Assembly: GCF_003491345.1 (NCBI RefSeq)
Contig: NZ_CP025513.1
Span: 547,501 to 611,500 of the forward strand
Source of the DNA: Neorhizobium sp. SOG26
GTDB lineage: Bacteria; Pseudomonadota; Alphaproteobacteria; Rhizobiales; Rhizobiaceae
DNA length: 64,000 nucleotides
Reading direction: 5' to 3'
In this document: in pieces, positions 1 to 8,886 of the stretch
Numbering within the stretch: position 1 is the first letter of the stretch
How the letters are laid out: the number at the start of each line of letters is the position of its first letter
The notes under the pieces: generated by a model
Seen by the model: the letters and a program-made list of their open reading frames with translations, nothing else
The model's database searches: none
What the model was told of the DNA's origin: nothing
Program-made: the position numbers and the translations under genes

Positions 1-867
1 ATGGTCGTGGTCTTCCATGATCTGCACATACATATCCCACTGCGGATACTCGCCGCGCTCGATCGAGGTAAAAAGGTCCTTCGATGCCGACCCGAAATCC
101 TGCCCCTGAACCTTGGCCGCCTCCTCCGCAGTGAGGCTGGCGATGCCGCAGCGCGGGTGGAAATGGTACTTCACGAGCACCGTGTCGCCCTGTGCATTCA
201 CCATCTTGTAGGTGTTGACTCCAAAACCTTCCATGTGACGGTAACTCGCCGGAATGCCGCGCGGCGAGAACAGGTGGGTCAGCATATGCATGGATTCCGG
301 GGTCTGCGACATGAAGTCGAAGATGCGGTTCGGCTCCTGCCGGAAGGTCACCGGGTCAGGCTTCAGGGAATGAATGACATCCGGGAACTTGATGGCATCA
401 CGGATAAAGAAGATCGCCAGGTTGTTGCCGACCAAGTCCCAATTTCCGTCTTGGGTATAAAACTTGACGGCAAAACCGCGGGGATCGCGAGCGACTTCAG
501 AGGAGTCGCGACCGCCGATCACGGTCGAGAACCGAATTGCGAGCGGCGTCCTTTTGCCCGCCTGCTGGAACAGCTTGGCGCGAGTATACCTAGAGGCCGG
601 CTCGTCGCCGATCTTGCCGGTCGCCTCGAACTCACCGTAACAGACGAAACCGCGCGCATGCACGACGCGCTCGGGAATGCGTTCGCGGTCGAAGTGGGTG
701 ATCTTTTCGAGGAACTGGTAGTTCTCCAACGTAGCCGGGCCGCGGGAACCCACGGTGCGCTGCGACTGGTTGTTGGTGATCGGGTGGCCCTGTCGGTTGG
801 TCAGGATGCGGTCGCTGGTGCTTTCATGCATACCATTGCCGCCATGTGACATGTTCTTGTCGTCCAT
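1..867 (-). CDS. Monofunctional heme catalase, C-terminus cut by window edge
   Basis: Decomposes hydrogen peroxide to water and oxygen. The 289 visible residues cover the N-terminal arm and much of the beta-barrel. The distal histidine sits in the RVVHARG motif (residue 70), and the distal asparagine region [10 protein letters not shown] follows near residue 145. The catalase stretch [20 protein letters not shown] is near residues 112-131, and [12 protein letters not shown] lies further on. The start ATG at 867 is preceded by GGAAG. The heme-ligand tyrosine would lie beyond the edge, so large- and small-subunit clades cannot be told apart. It diverges from the EamA gene, with 217 bases between them in which I see no gene. 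Confidence 0.95.
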   Translation of the reverse strand, partial: MDDKNMSHGGNGMHESTSDRILTNRQGHPITNNQSQRTVGSRGPATLENYQFLEKITHFDRERIPERVVHARGFVCYGEFEATGKIGDEPASRYTRAKLFQQAGKRTPLAIRFSTVIGGRDSSEVARDPRGFAVKFYTQDGNWDLVGNNLAIFFIRDAIKFPDVIHSLKPDPVTFRQEPNRIFDFMSQTPESMHMLTHLFSPRGIPASYRHMEGFGVNTYKMVNAQGDTVLVKYHFHPRCGIASLTAEEAAKVQGQDFGSASKDLFTSIERGEYPQWDMYVQIMEDHDH

Positions 868-1084
868 CGTCTTCCGTCCTCTGTGTGTTCCGGATATGAG
901 GCGCGGTGCGTGCGCGCAAACTACCCCGGCAGTGAACTTTTCGCGGCCTAATAGGTTCCCTCTTCTGTCGTCTGGCGATCATGTGGGGTCCGACGAAGAA
1001 GAGCACATTGCCCTGGCCACTGGTCATGGCCATGTACGCATCCCGCCCATGTATGACCGCTTCGACCGTCACTCCAGAGATCGT

Positions 1085-1981
1085 ATGACCGATACCATTG
1101 CCGTTTCCACCGCTGCCCGTCGCCATCCTCTTCTCTGGCCGCTGCTCGCTACGCTCATGATCATCGGATGGAGCTCCGGCTTCGTCGGGATCCGGTACGC
1201 CAACCAGCAAACGAGCGTTATGCTGCTGCTTTTCTGGCGAACCTTGATCTCGGGCCTGATCCTGCTCCCGTTCGCATTGACGATCGGGCCAAGGATTTCA
1301 CTGCGGGCAATCCGCGACCAGGCACTGTTCGGCGTCATGGCCGTCTTCATCTATCTCGGCGGGTTCGCACTTGCGATCGAGCAACGGGTGCCGACAGGGC
1401 TTGTGGCGCTGATCGCAGACCTTCTGCCACTCGCAATCGTGGCGCTTTCGCAACCGGTGCTGGGCGAGACGCTTTCTGCGAAACAGTGGCTGGGCACATT
1501 GATCGCCGTGATCGGCGTCCTGATCGTGTCGTTCGACAGCCTCGCGGTCGGTACCGCTCCGCTTTGGGCTTACGGGTTGACCGTCGTGTCGATGCTGGTT
1601 TTCGCCGTGGCTTCGGTTCTGCACAGGAAGCGTCGGGCGACGAGCATGCCGGTGCACCAAGGCTTGTGCATCCATTCGCTGACCGGGTCCGTTCTGTTTG
1701 GAATATGTGCGTGGACGCAAGGAACGCTCGCGCCACCGATGACGCGCGAGTTCCTGATCGGCATGATGTGGCTGGTACTGATCGCGACCTTCCTTGCCTA
1801 TGCCGTTTATTACACGAGCCTGCGGCTGTTCCCGGTGGCGAAGGTCAGTGCCGCGATTTACCTGAGTCCGCCGGTGACAATGCTGTGGGCCTGGATGCTG
1901 TTTTCCGAGCCGCTGACGGTGGCGATGTTCGTAGGGCTTGGTGTGACACTGGTCGGCGTCTGGATGACGTCACGCAACTGA
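1085..1981 (+). CDS. EamA/DMT-family inner-membrane transporter
   Basis: A 298-residue protein with about ten hydrophobic segments in two repeated halves, as in drug/metabolite transporters (RhtA/YdcZ/EamA type). These export amino acids or other metabolites; the substrate cannot be read from sequence. The second half contains the usual APLWAYGLTV and LRLFPVAKVSAAIYLSPPV stretches. I chose the ATG at 1085 because the protein then starts just before the first membrane segment. An in-frame ATG at 1049 would add 12 polar residues, so the start is not certain. The frame stays open upstream of 1049 but overlaps the catalase promoter region. Confidence 0.9.
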   Translation: MTDTIAVSTAARRHPLLWPLLATLMIIGWSSGFVGIRYANQQTSVMLLLFWRTLISGLILLPFALTIGPRISLRAIRDQALFGVMAVFIYLGGFALAIEQRVPTGLVALIADLLPLAIVALSQPVLGETLSAKQWLGTLIAVIGVLIVSFDSLAVGTAPLWAYGLTVVSMLVFAVASVLHRKRRATSMPVHQGLCIHSLTGSVLFGICAWTQGTLAPPMTREFLIGMMWLVLIATFLAYAVYYTSLRLFPVAKVSAAIYLSPPVTMLWAWMLFSEPLTVAMFVGLGVTLVGVWMTSRN

Positions 1982-2045
1982 TCCCGAAGGGCTTGTGTGC
2001 GCATTAAAGTGCGAGAGGAGCACAGGACTCCCCTCACCGTTTGGG

Positions 2046-2759
2046 CTAGGCGCCGAACGCACCATCGATCGTATGCATCGCGCCGGTGACGAAGCCTGCT
2101 TCGGGTCCGGCAAGCCAGGCCACCATTCCGGCCACTTCTTCCGGGCGACCGTGGCGCTTGATTGCCATGAAGCTGTGCATCAGATCCTTCATCGGGCCAT
2201 TTTCGGGATTGGCATCCGTATCGATCGGGCCGGGCTGCACGACATTGATGGTGATTCCGCGCGGCCCGAAGTCGCGCCCGAGCCCTCGCGCCAAGCCTTG
2301 CAGCGCCGACTTGCTGACGGCATAGGACGCCATGCCTGGAACCGGCATCCGGTCACCGTTGACGGAGCCGATGACGATGATACGGCCACCTTCCGGCATC
2401 TGCTTCGCAGCTTCAACGGAGGCATGATAGGGCGTTTGGATGTTGATCTGGAAAAGCCGGTCGATCGTATCCGGATCCTGCTCAAGTGCGTCACCGAAGA
2501 TGGCGATCCCCGAATTGACGACGAGGATGTCGAGCGGTCCAACCTCACGTACAAGATTGAGCACCGCGTTGCGATCCGCACTATCAGCGCGGACCGCGGT
2601 GCTGCCCGTGTCACGTGCCAGCTGTTCTGCAGCTTCCTGCGATGCGCCGTAGGTGAAGGTTACCTTTGCGCCCTCGGCCGTAAACCTTTTGACAATGGCC
2701 GCTCCAATGCCGCGGCTGCCACCGAGCACCAATACCGATTTTCCTTGATAAGATGTCAT
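2046..2759 (-). CDS. Short-chain dehydrogenase/reductase (SDR)
   Basis: A 237-residue classical SDR that probably oxidises or reduces an alcohol/ketone with NAD(P). The cofactor motif GGSRGIG is near residue 14 and the catalytic residues lie in IVIGSVNGD (Ser) and YAVSK (Tyr, Lys). The C-terminus ends in the common GAMHTIDGA form. Length is normal for the family. It is divergent from a TetR-type gene 75 bases away, with a small dyad between them, so it is likely under that regulator. The substrate is unknown; many TetR-linked SDRs respond to reactive aldehydes or quinones, but nothing here shows that. Confidence 0.9.
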   Translation of the reverse strand: MTSYQGKSVLVLGGSRGIGAAIVKRFTAEGAKVTFTYGASQEAAEQLARDTGSTAVRADSADRNAVLNLVREVGPLDILVVNSGIAIFGDALEQDPDTIDRLFQINIQTPYHASVEAAKQMPEGGRIIVIGSVNGDRMPVPGMASYAVSKSALQGLARGLGRDFGPRGITINVVQPGPIDTDANPENGPMKDLMHSFMAIKRHGRPEEVAGMVAWLAGPEAGFVTGAMHTIDGAFGA

Positions 2760-2790
2760 TGTGCTTTTCCTTGAAAATTAACTTAGCGAA

Positions 2791-2806
2791 CGATACATAA
2801 ATATCG
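2791..2806. promoter_or_regulatory. Candidate TetR operator (CGATA-N6-TATCG)
   Basis: A 5-bp inverted repeat CGATA/TATCG separated by six bases lies midway in the 75-base space between the divergent SDR and TetR genes. TetR proteins usually bind such dyads in the shared promoter and repress both genes. The arms are short, so this is only a candidate. Confidence 0.35.
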
Positions 2807-2834
2807 CCCCATCCATTCGTCAAGGCTTTATGTA

Positions 2835-3428
2835 ATGTCGACTACAAAAAATGTGCGTACGCGTGGCCGCCCCCGCCGTTTCGATCCTGATGAAGCGGTG
2901 GCAACGGCAAAGCATCTGTTTCATGCGCGCGGATTTGATGCTCTGGGTGTTGCTGAAATCACGTCGGCTCTCGGGATCAACCCACCGAGCTTCTATGCCG
3001 CATTCGGCAGCAAGATGGGCCTCTATAACCGGGTTCTGGACCGGTATGCTCAGACGGATGCCATTCCGCTTGCCGAGATCATGCGGCCGGACCGCCCCGT
3101 GGCCGACGCGCTTACAGCCGTTCTCGAAGACGCTGCCCGCCGTTATGCGGCTGACCCGGTAGCGACCGGATGCTTGGTCATCGAAGGCACGCGTTGCGAT
3201 GACGAGGAGGCACGGGCAGCAGCCTGCGCTTTCCACGATGCTGCCGGTGAAATGATCCGCGCCTATGTCGCCGAACGATACCCTGACGATGCCCAACGCA
3301 TTGCAGACTTTGTATGCTCAACGACGGCTGGTCTGTCAGCCATGGCGCGCAACGGGCTTGACCTAGAGAGGCTCCTGGTTGTGGCACGACTTGCTGGAAA
3401 AACGCTGGCGCAAGAGCTCCCGTCGTAG
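2835..3428 (+). CDS. TetR/AcrR-family transcriptional regulator
   Basis: A 197-residue regulator with an N-terminal TetR helix-turn-helix at residues 10-57 (GRPRRFDPDEAVATAKHLF, then VAEITSALGINPPSFYAAFGSK). The C-terminal ligand domain has the TGCLVIEGTRCDD form seen in AcrR-like regulators with the TetR_C_16-type fold. It is divergent from the SDR gene and probably represses it and itself. There is no good ribosome site before the ATG at 2835, and the first codons lie right after an AT-rich stretch, which may mean leaderless translation or a later start. Confidence 0.9.
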   Translation: MSTTKNVRTRGRPRRFDPDEAVATAKHLFHARGFDALGVAEITSALGINPPSFYAAFGSKMGLYNRVLDRYAQTDAIPLAEIMRPDRPVADALTAVLEDAARRYAADPVATGCLVIEGTRCDDEEARAAACAFHDAAGEMIRAYVAERYPDDAQRIADFVCSTTAGLSAMARNGLDLERLLVVARLAGKTLAQELPS

Positions 3429-3657
3429 ACGTAGCAGACAGCAATCACAACACGGGCGGGTTCGTGCGGTGATTGAAGCCTGCAGGACCACCGCCGATGT
3501 CGTGGAGCAGGATGTCTCCCTGTTGCCGCAAGAGGGCTGCAAGCTCCTGTCAGGAGCCGCTGCGGCATTTCTGTCAGTGAAACGCTAGCCAATATCCTTT
3601 GCGCCGAGCTGTCGCAGATGCGAGCCAGAGACGGACAATGACAGCCGTCTTGGAAGC
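3429..3657 (+). other. Intergenic stretch with a possible gene remnant
   Basis: This 229-base space holds no start-to-stop gene I trust. In the + frame ending at the stop at 3588 about 43 residues (beginning VRAVIEAC, ending AFLSVKR) read like the C-terminal end of a helical protein. They have no start of their own and run upstream into the antisense of nothing recognisable. They may be the remains of a deleted gene. A GGAAG at about 3651-3655 serves the next gene. Confidence 0.25.
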
Positions 3658-4557
3658 ATGGAGACAGATTTGGCTAACCCGACGATCATCAGCTGCGCCG
3701 TGACCGGCAATATCACCAGCGTCGATTCAACGCCTTATCTGCCGATCACCCCGGAGCAGATTGCCAGTTCCTGCCTTGAGGCTGTGCGCGCCGGTGCAGC
3801 CATTGTTCACATCCACGTTCGGCATCCGGATGGCCGGCCAAGCATGGAATTGAAGCACTATCGCGAGGTGATGGATCGTCTGAGGGCGGCCGATGAGGAT
3901 GTCATCATCAATCTCACCACCGGCCCCGGAGGTCGTTTTGTGCCGGGCGAGCACGAGCCGAGCGTTGCTGGGCCTGGTACTACCTTGTTGCCACCTGAGC
4001 GACGCGTCGAGCATATTGCAGCACTTCGTCCGGAAATCTGCAGCCTCGACTTCAACACGATGTATTCCGGCACCTCAGTGGTCATCAACACGCCCCGCAA
4101 TCTCGGGATCATGGCCGACATCATCCGCGAAGCAGGCGTCCTACCGGAACTTGAAGTCTTCGATACCGGCGATATCCAGCTTGCAAACCAGTTCATCCAT
4201 GAGGGCCGTCTCGACGCTCCGGCTCTTTTCCAGATCGTGCTCGGTGTACGATATGGCGCGATCGCGACGCCTGAAACCCTCGCCTACATGAAGTCCCTGC
4301 TGCCGGCCGGATCACATTGGGCAGCCTTCGGCATCGGCCGGTGGGAGTTCCCAATGCTGGCGCAGGCCTGGCTTCTGGGCGGGCATGTGCGCGTGGGGCT
4401 GGAGGATAACATCTACCTGGAAAAAGGCGTGCTTGCCAAAAGCAATGCCGAGCTTGTCCAGAAGGCCGCGCGGATCATCCGGGAGCTCGGCGGCACAATC
4501 GCTACGCCTGGGCAAGCGCGCGAAATCCTGAAGCTGAAGAAGCAGTTGCCTCAGTGA
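3658..4557 (+). CDS. BKACE family (DUF849) beta-keto acid cleavage enzyme
   Basis: A 299-residue TIM-barrel enzyme of the 3-keto-5-aminohexanoate cleavage family. These condense a beta-keto acid with acetyl-CoA to give acetoacetate and a new CoA ester, using Zn2+. Visible family marks are the metal-binding HIHVRHPDG near residue 46, INLTTGPGG near 85, ELEVFDTGD near 165 and VRVGLEDNIY near 246, which holds the conserved Arg, Glu and Asp. Substrate specificity in this family is broad and cannot be assigned here. It is followed 45 bases later by a bicupin gene, probably in one operon ending at the terminator at 5538. Confidence 0.92.
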   Translation: METDLANPTIISCAVTGNITSVDSTPYLPITPEQIASSCLEAVRAGAAIVHIHVRHPDGRPSMELKHYREVMDRLRAADEDVIINLTTGPGGRFVPGEHEPSVAGPGTTLLPPERRVEHIAALRPEICSLDFNTMYSGTSVVINTPRNLGIMADIIREAGVLPELEVFDTGDIQLANQFIHEGRLDAPALFQIVLGVRYGAIATPETLAYMKSLLPAGSHWAAFGIGRWEFPMLAQAWLLGGHVRVGLEDNIYLEKGVLAKSNAELVQKAARIIRELGGTIATPGQAREILKLKKQLPQ

Positions 4558-4602
4558 GCGCGGCGCTGCCGGCTGCAATTCCAAACTGAAGGGGAGGATC
4601 CT

Positions 4603-5514
4603 ATGTACGACCAGAGTGACCCGAGAGCCAGCCTGGCGCAGCCAGCTGCGCCAAAGCAGTCCCACGTCCACGAAAGCTATTTCGGCTCGCAGCTCAGCCT
4701 TTATTACGGGACTGAGCCACAGGTCTCAGACGAGAACGGCAAGACATGGATCAGCCGCGGCCAGAACTTCGTGATCGTCTATAGCGAGGCACAGCAGGGC
4801 GGCGTTTTCTCCCGCAGTGCCCAATCGGATGAATATGCTCTCATCATTCCCGACGTTGATACCCAGGTCGCGATCACCACGAAGGATGGCACCACGATCG
4901 TCCCCGGCTACTCCGTCGCGTTTATCCCGCCCGGTGACACCAGCATCCGCATGCTGACCGACGGCAACATCGTCAGGCTGTTCACACCGAAGTCCGAGGA
5001 CTTGGCGAGTGCGGCCTCAAATGCGGACGCATTCGCGGAACCGCATCCCAATGTGCCACCGTTTGAGCCGTGGCCGGAGCCGCCAGGCGGATTGAGGCTC
5101 AAGTGGTACACGCTGGATGTGCCTGACGATCCATCACGGTTTGGCAGAATCTATCGCTGCACGACCTTCATGATCAACTACCTGACGCCGCGCGTCGGAC
5201 CGCGCGCACGTGACAAGGTCTCGCCGCATCATCATGACGATTTCGAGCAGTGTTCGCTGGCTCTCAGCGGCGCCTTCACGCACCACCTGCGTTGGCCGTG
5301 GACGACGAACATGCACATCTGGCGGGAGGACGAACACCTTTATTGCGGGTCACCTTCGGTCTGCGTGATCCCGCCGCCGTCGATCCATACAACCACGGCT
5401 GAATCGGCCGGCGTGAACCAGCTTGTCGACATCTTCGCGCCGCCGCGCATGGATTTCTCATCAAAGCCGGGTTGGGTTCTCAACGAGGGTGACTACCCGA
5501 TGCCGAAGATCTAG
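4603..5514 (+). CDS. Bicupin protein, likely metalloenzyme of the BKACE operon
   Basis: A 303-residue cytosolic protein with two cupin folds. The first half (residues 40-125) lacks clear metal ligands. The second half (170-290) carries the histidine-rich SPHHHDDFEQ motif, a typical cupin metal site, with a later His in PSIHTTT. GGGGAGGATCCT precedes the ATG at 4603. It is directly downstream of the BKACE gene. I do not recognise a characterised relative; isomerase, dioxygenase or lyase roles are all possible. The operon context suggests it acts on the same beta-keto acid or its precursor. Confidence 0.8.
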   Translation: MYDQSDPRASLAQPAAPKQSHVHESYFGSQLSLYYGTEPQVSDENGKTWISRGQNFVIVYSEAQQGGVFSRSAQSDEYALIIPDVDTQVAITTKDGTTIVPGYSVAFIPPGDTSIRMLTDGNIVRLFTPKSEDLASAASNADAFAEPHPNVPPFEPWPEPPGGLRLKWYTLDVPDDPSRFGRIYRCTTFMINYLTPRVGPRARDKVSPHHHDDFEQCSLALSGAFTHHLRWPWTTNMHIWREDEHLYCGSPSVCVIPPPSIHTTTAESAGVNQLVDIFAPPRMDFSSKPGWVLNEGDYPMPKI

Positions 5515-5537
5515 GGCTGCAGATCACGTGCACATGA

Positions 5538-5565
5538 AAAAGCCCCCGGTCACCTGGGGGCTTTT
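5538..5565. terminator. Bidirectional rho-independent terminator
   Basis: A perfect 10-bp stem AAAAGCCCCC (5538-5547) / GGGGGCTTTT (5556-5565) with an 8-base loop lies between the convergent bicupin (+) and TctC-like (-) genes. The A and T ends of the stem give a U-tract in either direction, so it should stop both transcripts. Confidence 0.9.
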
Positions 5566-5591
5566 GCCATTCAAGTTGAAGGCTGCTCTAC

Positions 5592-6569
5592 TCAGGTCGG
5601 CTGGACGAGGCCCGCTTCAACGAGGGGACGGATGGACTCGATTTCCTGCTGGATGCTCGCCCGCATCTCATCCGGCGTATTGGCAACCGGCGACAAACCG
5701 AGCGACTTCAACTTCTCCTTCGTCGCCGGCATGTCGGTCCACTCCTTAATGGCTCCGTGGATCGCCTCGACGATCTCCGCCGGCATGTCCTTCGGGCCGA
5801 CCGCGCCGAACCATAGCGTCTGGTTGTAGTCCTTGAACCCCTGCTCCGCGACGGTCGGGACATCAGGCATTTCGCTTGCACGCGTGAGCGAGGTCACGGC
5901 GAGACCGCGGATCTTTGCGTCGCGCACATGCGGCAAATAATTCGACGGCGCGTCGAGCGCGTAGTGGATATGGCCGCCCAGCAGATCCGTGAGCAGCGGT
6001 GGCGAACCCTTGTAGGGAATGTGGTTGATTTCGACGCCCGCCATCTGGCCGATGATCGCGGCCGCGATGTGGCCCTTCGTGCCTGCGCCGGGGTTGCCGA
6101 TATTTACCTTGCCCGGATTTTCCTTGGCATAGGCAATGAGTTCCGGAAGCGACTGGGCCGGCGCATTGGCGCTTGCCGTCATCAGGGCGGGACTCTCCGC
6201 GACGATGGTGATTGGCGTGAAATCCACCTGGGGATCGTAGGCGAGGTTCTTCTGGACAACCTTGTTTGCAGCAATCGGCGCGCTGCCACTCACCATGATG
6301 GTGTAGCCATCGGGCGCGGCGCGCGCCAGCCGACCGCCTGCCAGTGCTCCGGCCGCGCCAGCATGGTTCTCGACGACGAACTGCTGGCCGAACTTTGCGG
6401 ACAGCACATCCGCCACCAGCCGCGTGATGATGTCGCTTGTGCCACCTGGTGGGTAGGCAGATATCACCACGCCGGATTTACTTGGCCATTTGTCGGCCGC
6501 CCAACTTGTGCCGCTGGCTACCAGCAAGGATGCCGTGCCGCCAAGCACCATGAACCCGCGTCTCTTCAT
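5592..6569 (-). CDS. TctC/Bug-type periplasmic binding protein
   Basis: A 325-residue solute-binding protein of the tripartite tricarboxylate transporter (TTT) family; it captures an organic acid in the periplasm and hands it to TctAB. The N-terminus has a twin-arginine-like signal (KRRGFMVLGG) with likely cleavage after TSWA at residue 24. Typical Bug features follow: the YPPGGTSDIITR stretch, VVENHAGAAGALAGG, and NIGNPGAGTKGHIA. The start at 6569 is set by GGGAGGAAG just upstream; a longer frame to 6635 has no ribosome site. It is the last gene of the minus-strand operon that includes tctA- and tctB-type genes, so its ligand is probably the operon's substrate. Confidence 0.93.
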   Translation of the reverse strand: MKRRGFMVLGGTASLLVASGTSWAADKWPSKSGVVISAYPPGGTSDIITRLVADVLSAKFGQQFVVENHAGAAGALAGGRLARAAPDGYTIMVSGSAPIAANKVVQKNLAYDPQVDFTPITIVAESPALMTASANAPAQSLPELIAYAKENPGKVNIGNPGAGTKGHIAAAIIGQMAGVEINHIPYKGSPPLLTDLLGGHIHYALDAPSNYLPHVRDAKIRGLAVTSLTRASEMPDVPTVAEQGFKDYNQTLWFGAVGPKDMPAEIVEAIHGAIKEWTDMPATKEKLKSLGLSPVANTPDEMRASIQQEIESIRPLVEAGLVQPT

Positions 6570-6682
6570 GTCTTCCTCCCACTCATGATCGAGCCTGGAT
6601 CTGACGTTACGGCACCGCACCCAGTTACAAAACAAGGCGCTGCTGACGTTTCGTCCGATGGAACGTCACGGCCGTATGCTTT

Positions 6683-7306
6683 TCACTCGGCACCTGCCAA
6701 CCAGCGTTCCTCATCGGCGTGAAAGGCGGCAAGTTCATCCGGACGATCGTCACCCAGAAGATCAGGGTTCACCTTCACCCCGCGAACACTCTGGATATAG
6801 GTAAGGAACTTGTAGGACGGCCGCATTGCCGAAAGCCTCTCCCAATCGATCGGAAGCGTTTCGGACGGGTTCACCGGTTTCATGACGTCCCGCTCGAAGA
6901 AGACATGGAAGGACAGGAGCTTCCAAACGCCCTCCTCCCTTACCGCGCGGGAAAAGAAGCGGCAGAAGACATGGAAGTCCACCTCAACGTCCCCTAGCTT
7001 GGCGCGGTTGAAGATCATCGCGGGGCTTTCCACCGTCGCCCGGCCTCGCATGACCTGGGCAAAGGCCGGAAACACCCAGTGTTTGCTGTTACCGGTGTTG
7101 CCCATCCATTTGCGCGTCGCCTCCACATATGCATCCCCGCCATGGCCGTCATACCAACTGGTTCGCACATAGGCATCACGATGGAAACACTGCGCCATCA
7201 CGTCGAAGCGGCGCTGATCACGTGCGAAACGCTCGCGGCGCACGAGGTCGAAAAGCTCTTCCCGGTCGAGATGTTCCCGCAGGCGAGCGTCGAGTTCCTG
7301 TGCCAT
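6683..7306 (-). CDS. SnoaL-like (NTF2-fold) protein
   Basis: A 207-residue protein of the SnoaL-like/NTF2 fold: an N-terminal helical part (HLDREELFDLVRRERFARDQRRFDVMAQCFHRDAYV) followed by curved beta-strands. Family members are polyketide cyclases, dehydratases, isomerases, or resemble small subunits of ring-hydroxylating dioxygenases. Here no large oxygenase subunit is present, so an isomerase/hydratase role is more likely. AGGAGGAAAC precedes the ATG at 7306. It sits between the transporter genes tctA and tctC in the IclR-linked operon, an unusual place for an enzyme gene. Confidence 0.82.
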   Translation of the reverse strand: MAQELDARLREHLDREELFDLVRRERFARDQRRFDVMAQCFHRDAYVRTSWYDGHGGDAYVEATRKWMGNTGNSKHWVFPAFAQVMRGRATVESPAMIFNRAKLGDVEVDFHVFCRFFSRAVREEGVWKLLSFHVFFERDVMKPVNPSETLPIDWERLSAMRPSYKFLTYIQSVRGVKVNPDLLGDDRPDELAAFHADEERWLAGAE

Positions 7307-7362
7307 GTTTCCTCCTGATCTATTGGCTGTTGATGGTGCGAATTGCAGGAAGCAGACGGTTC

Positions 7363-8868
7363 TCAATCCGCTTCCTGCAGCCCTTCCTCGCGCACCTTGC
7401 GGAAACGGGGCGATATGATCGACAGAAGCAGCAGTGCTGCCACGATCAACGTCCCGAGGCTGAGCGGGCTTGTGAAGAACACGCTGGCGTCACCATGCGA
7501 GATCAAAAGTGCCCGCCGCAGGTATTCCTCCGCCATCGGTCCGAGGATCATCGCCAGGATGAGCGGCGCAGGTTCGGCACCAACCTTGCGGAAAAAATAC
7601 CCGAGCACACCGAACAGAGCCATCATGTAGACGTCGAAGACGCTGTTGTTGATGCTGTAGACGCCGATCGCCACGAAGACGCAGATCATCGGGAACAGGT
7701 AATGATACGGCACCGAGATAAGCTTCGCCCACATGCCGACGAGCGGCAGGTTCAGGAACAGCAGCATCAGGTTGCCAAGCCACATGGAGACCACGAGGCC
7801 CCAGAACAGCGACGGCTGCTGTGTCAGTATTTCGGGCCCCGGCTGGACTCCCTGGACAACGAGCGCGCCGATCATCAAGGCCATCGTGGCGGTACCCGGC
7901 AGTCCAAGCGTCAGCATGGGGATGAAGCAGGTCTGTGCCGCGGCGTTGTTGGCCGCCTCTGGCGCCGCGACGCCCTCGATTGCACCCTTGCCGAACTCTT
8001 CGGGATGTCTCGAAACCTTCTTTTCCAATGCGTAGGCTGAGAATGATGCAAGCAGGACACCCGCTCCCGGCAGAACCCCAAGCAACACCCCAATGCCTGT
8101 GCCGCGCAGCACCGGCGCGGTCATGCGTTTCCAGTCCTCGCGGGTGGGAAAAAGGCTGCTGACCTTTGCGACACCGGCCGCGCGGCTACGTTCGTCCTCA
8201 AGGTTTGCAAGGACATCGCCCAGACCGAAGATGCCCGTTGCAACCACGACAAAATCCAGGCCATCCAGCAGATGCGGTGTGCCGAAGGTGAAGCGCGCGG
8301 CACCGGAGTTAACGTCGGTGCCGATCATTCCGAGGAGGACGCCAAATAATGCCATGCCGAAGGCTGTGAGTAATGAGCCGCTCGCAAGCACCATGGAGGT
8401 GATGAGGCCAAGCACGATTAGCGAAAAATATTCGGCGGGACCGAATGTGAGCGCAAGGCTCGCGAGCAACGGGGCTGAGACGACGATGAAAAGCGTACCA
8501 ACCGTGCCGGCAAAGAAGCTCCCCAGGGCCGCTGCCGCCAACGCCCGGCCAGCCTTCCCTTGCTTGGCCATCGCGTGGCCATCCAGCGTCGTCACGACCG
8601 ACGAAGCCTCGCCCGGTAGGTTCATCAGGATGGCGGTTGTGGATCCGCCATATTGCGAGCCGTAGAAGATGCCGGCAAGCATGATCAGCGCGGTGTCCAC
8701 CGGCAGCCCGAAGGTGAAGGGCAAGAGCATCGAGATCGTCGCGATCGGCCCCAGTCCAGGCAGGACGCCAACGGCGGTGCCAAGAAGCACCCCGAGGAAG
8801 CAATAGACGAAGTTGGTGAACGTCGTAGCGGTCGAGAAGCCCAGCAGAAGTCCGTCAAAAATATCCAT
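7363..8868 (-). CDS. TctA-type large permease of a TTT transporter
   Basis: A 501-residue membrane protein with about 11-12 hydrophobic segments and the two repeated glycine-rich family motifs: VGVLPGLGPIATISMLLPFT near residue 37 and PMLTLGLPGTATMALMIGAL near 330, plus YGGSTTAILMNLPGEASSVVTTLDG near 75-98. It forms the channel of a proton- or sodium-coupled organic acid importer with the adjacent TctB and TctC proteins. The ATG at 8868 is chosen; a TTG at 8883 would add five residues. It starts 18 bases after the tctB stop, consistent with co-translation. Confidence 0.95.
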   Translation of the reverse strand: MDIFDGLLLGFSTATTFTNFVYCFLGVLLGTAVGVLPGLGPIATISMLLPFTFGLPVDTALIMLAGIFYGSQYGGSTTAILMNLPGEASSVVTTLDGHAMAKQGKAGRALAAAALGSFFAGTVGTLFIVVSAPLLASLALTFGPAEYFSLIVLGLITSMVLASGSLLTAFGMALFGVLLGMIGTDVNSGAARFTFGTPHLLDGLDFVVVATGIFGLGDVLANLEDERSRAAGVAKVSSLFPTREDWKRMTAPVLRGTGIGVLLGVLPGAGVLLASFSAYALEKKVSRHPEEFGKGAIEGVAAPEAANNAAAQTCFIPMLTLGLPGTATMALMIGALVVQGVQPGPEILTQQPSLFWGLVVSMWLGNLMLLFLNLPLVGMWAKLISVPYHYLFPMICVFVAIGVYSINNSVFDVYMMALFGVLGYFFRKVGAEPAPLILAMILGPMAEEYLRRALLISHGDASVFFTSPLSLGTLIVAALLLLSIISPRFRKVREEGLQEAD

Positions 8869-8886
8869 TTCGAGAACCACCAAGCC

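Noticed and set aside
1..849. Long plus-strand open frame over the catalase gene
   Set aside because: The minus strand encodes an unmistakable catalase with catalytic motifs; the plus frame is a GC-rich shadow with no recognisable features.
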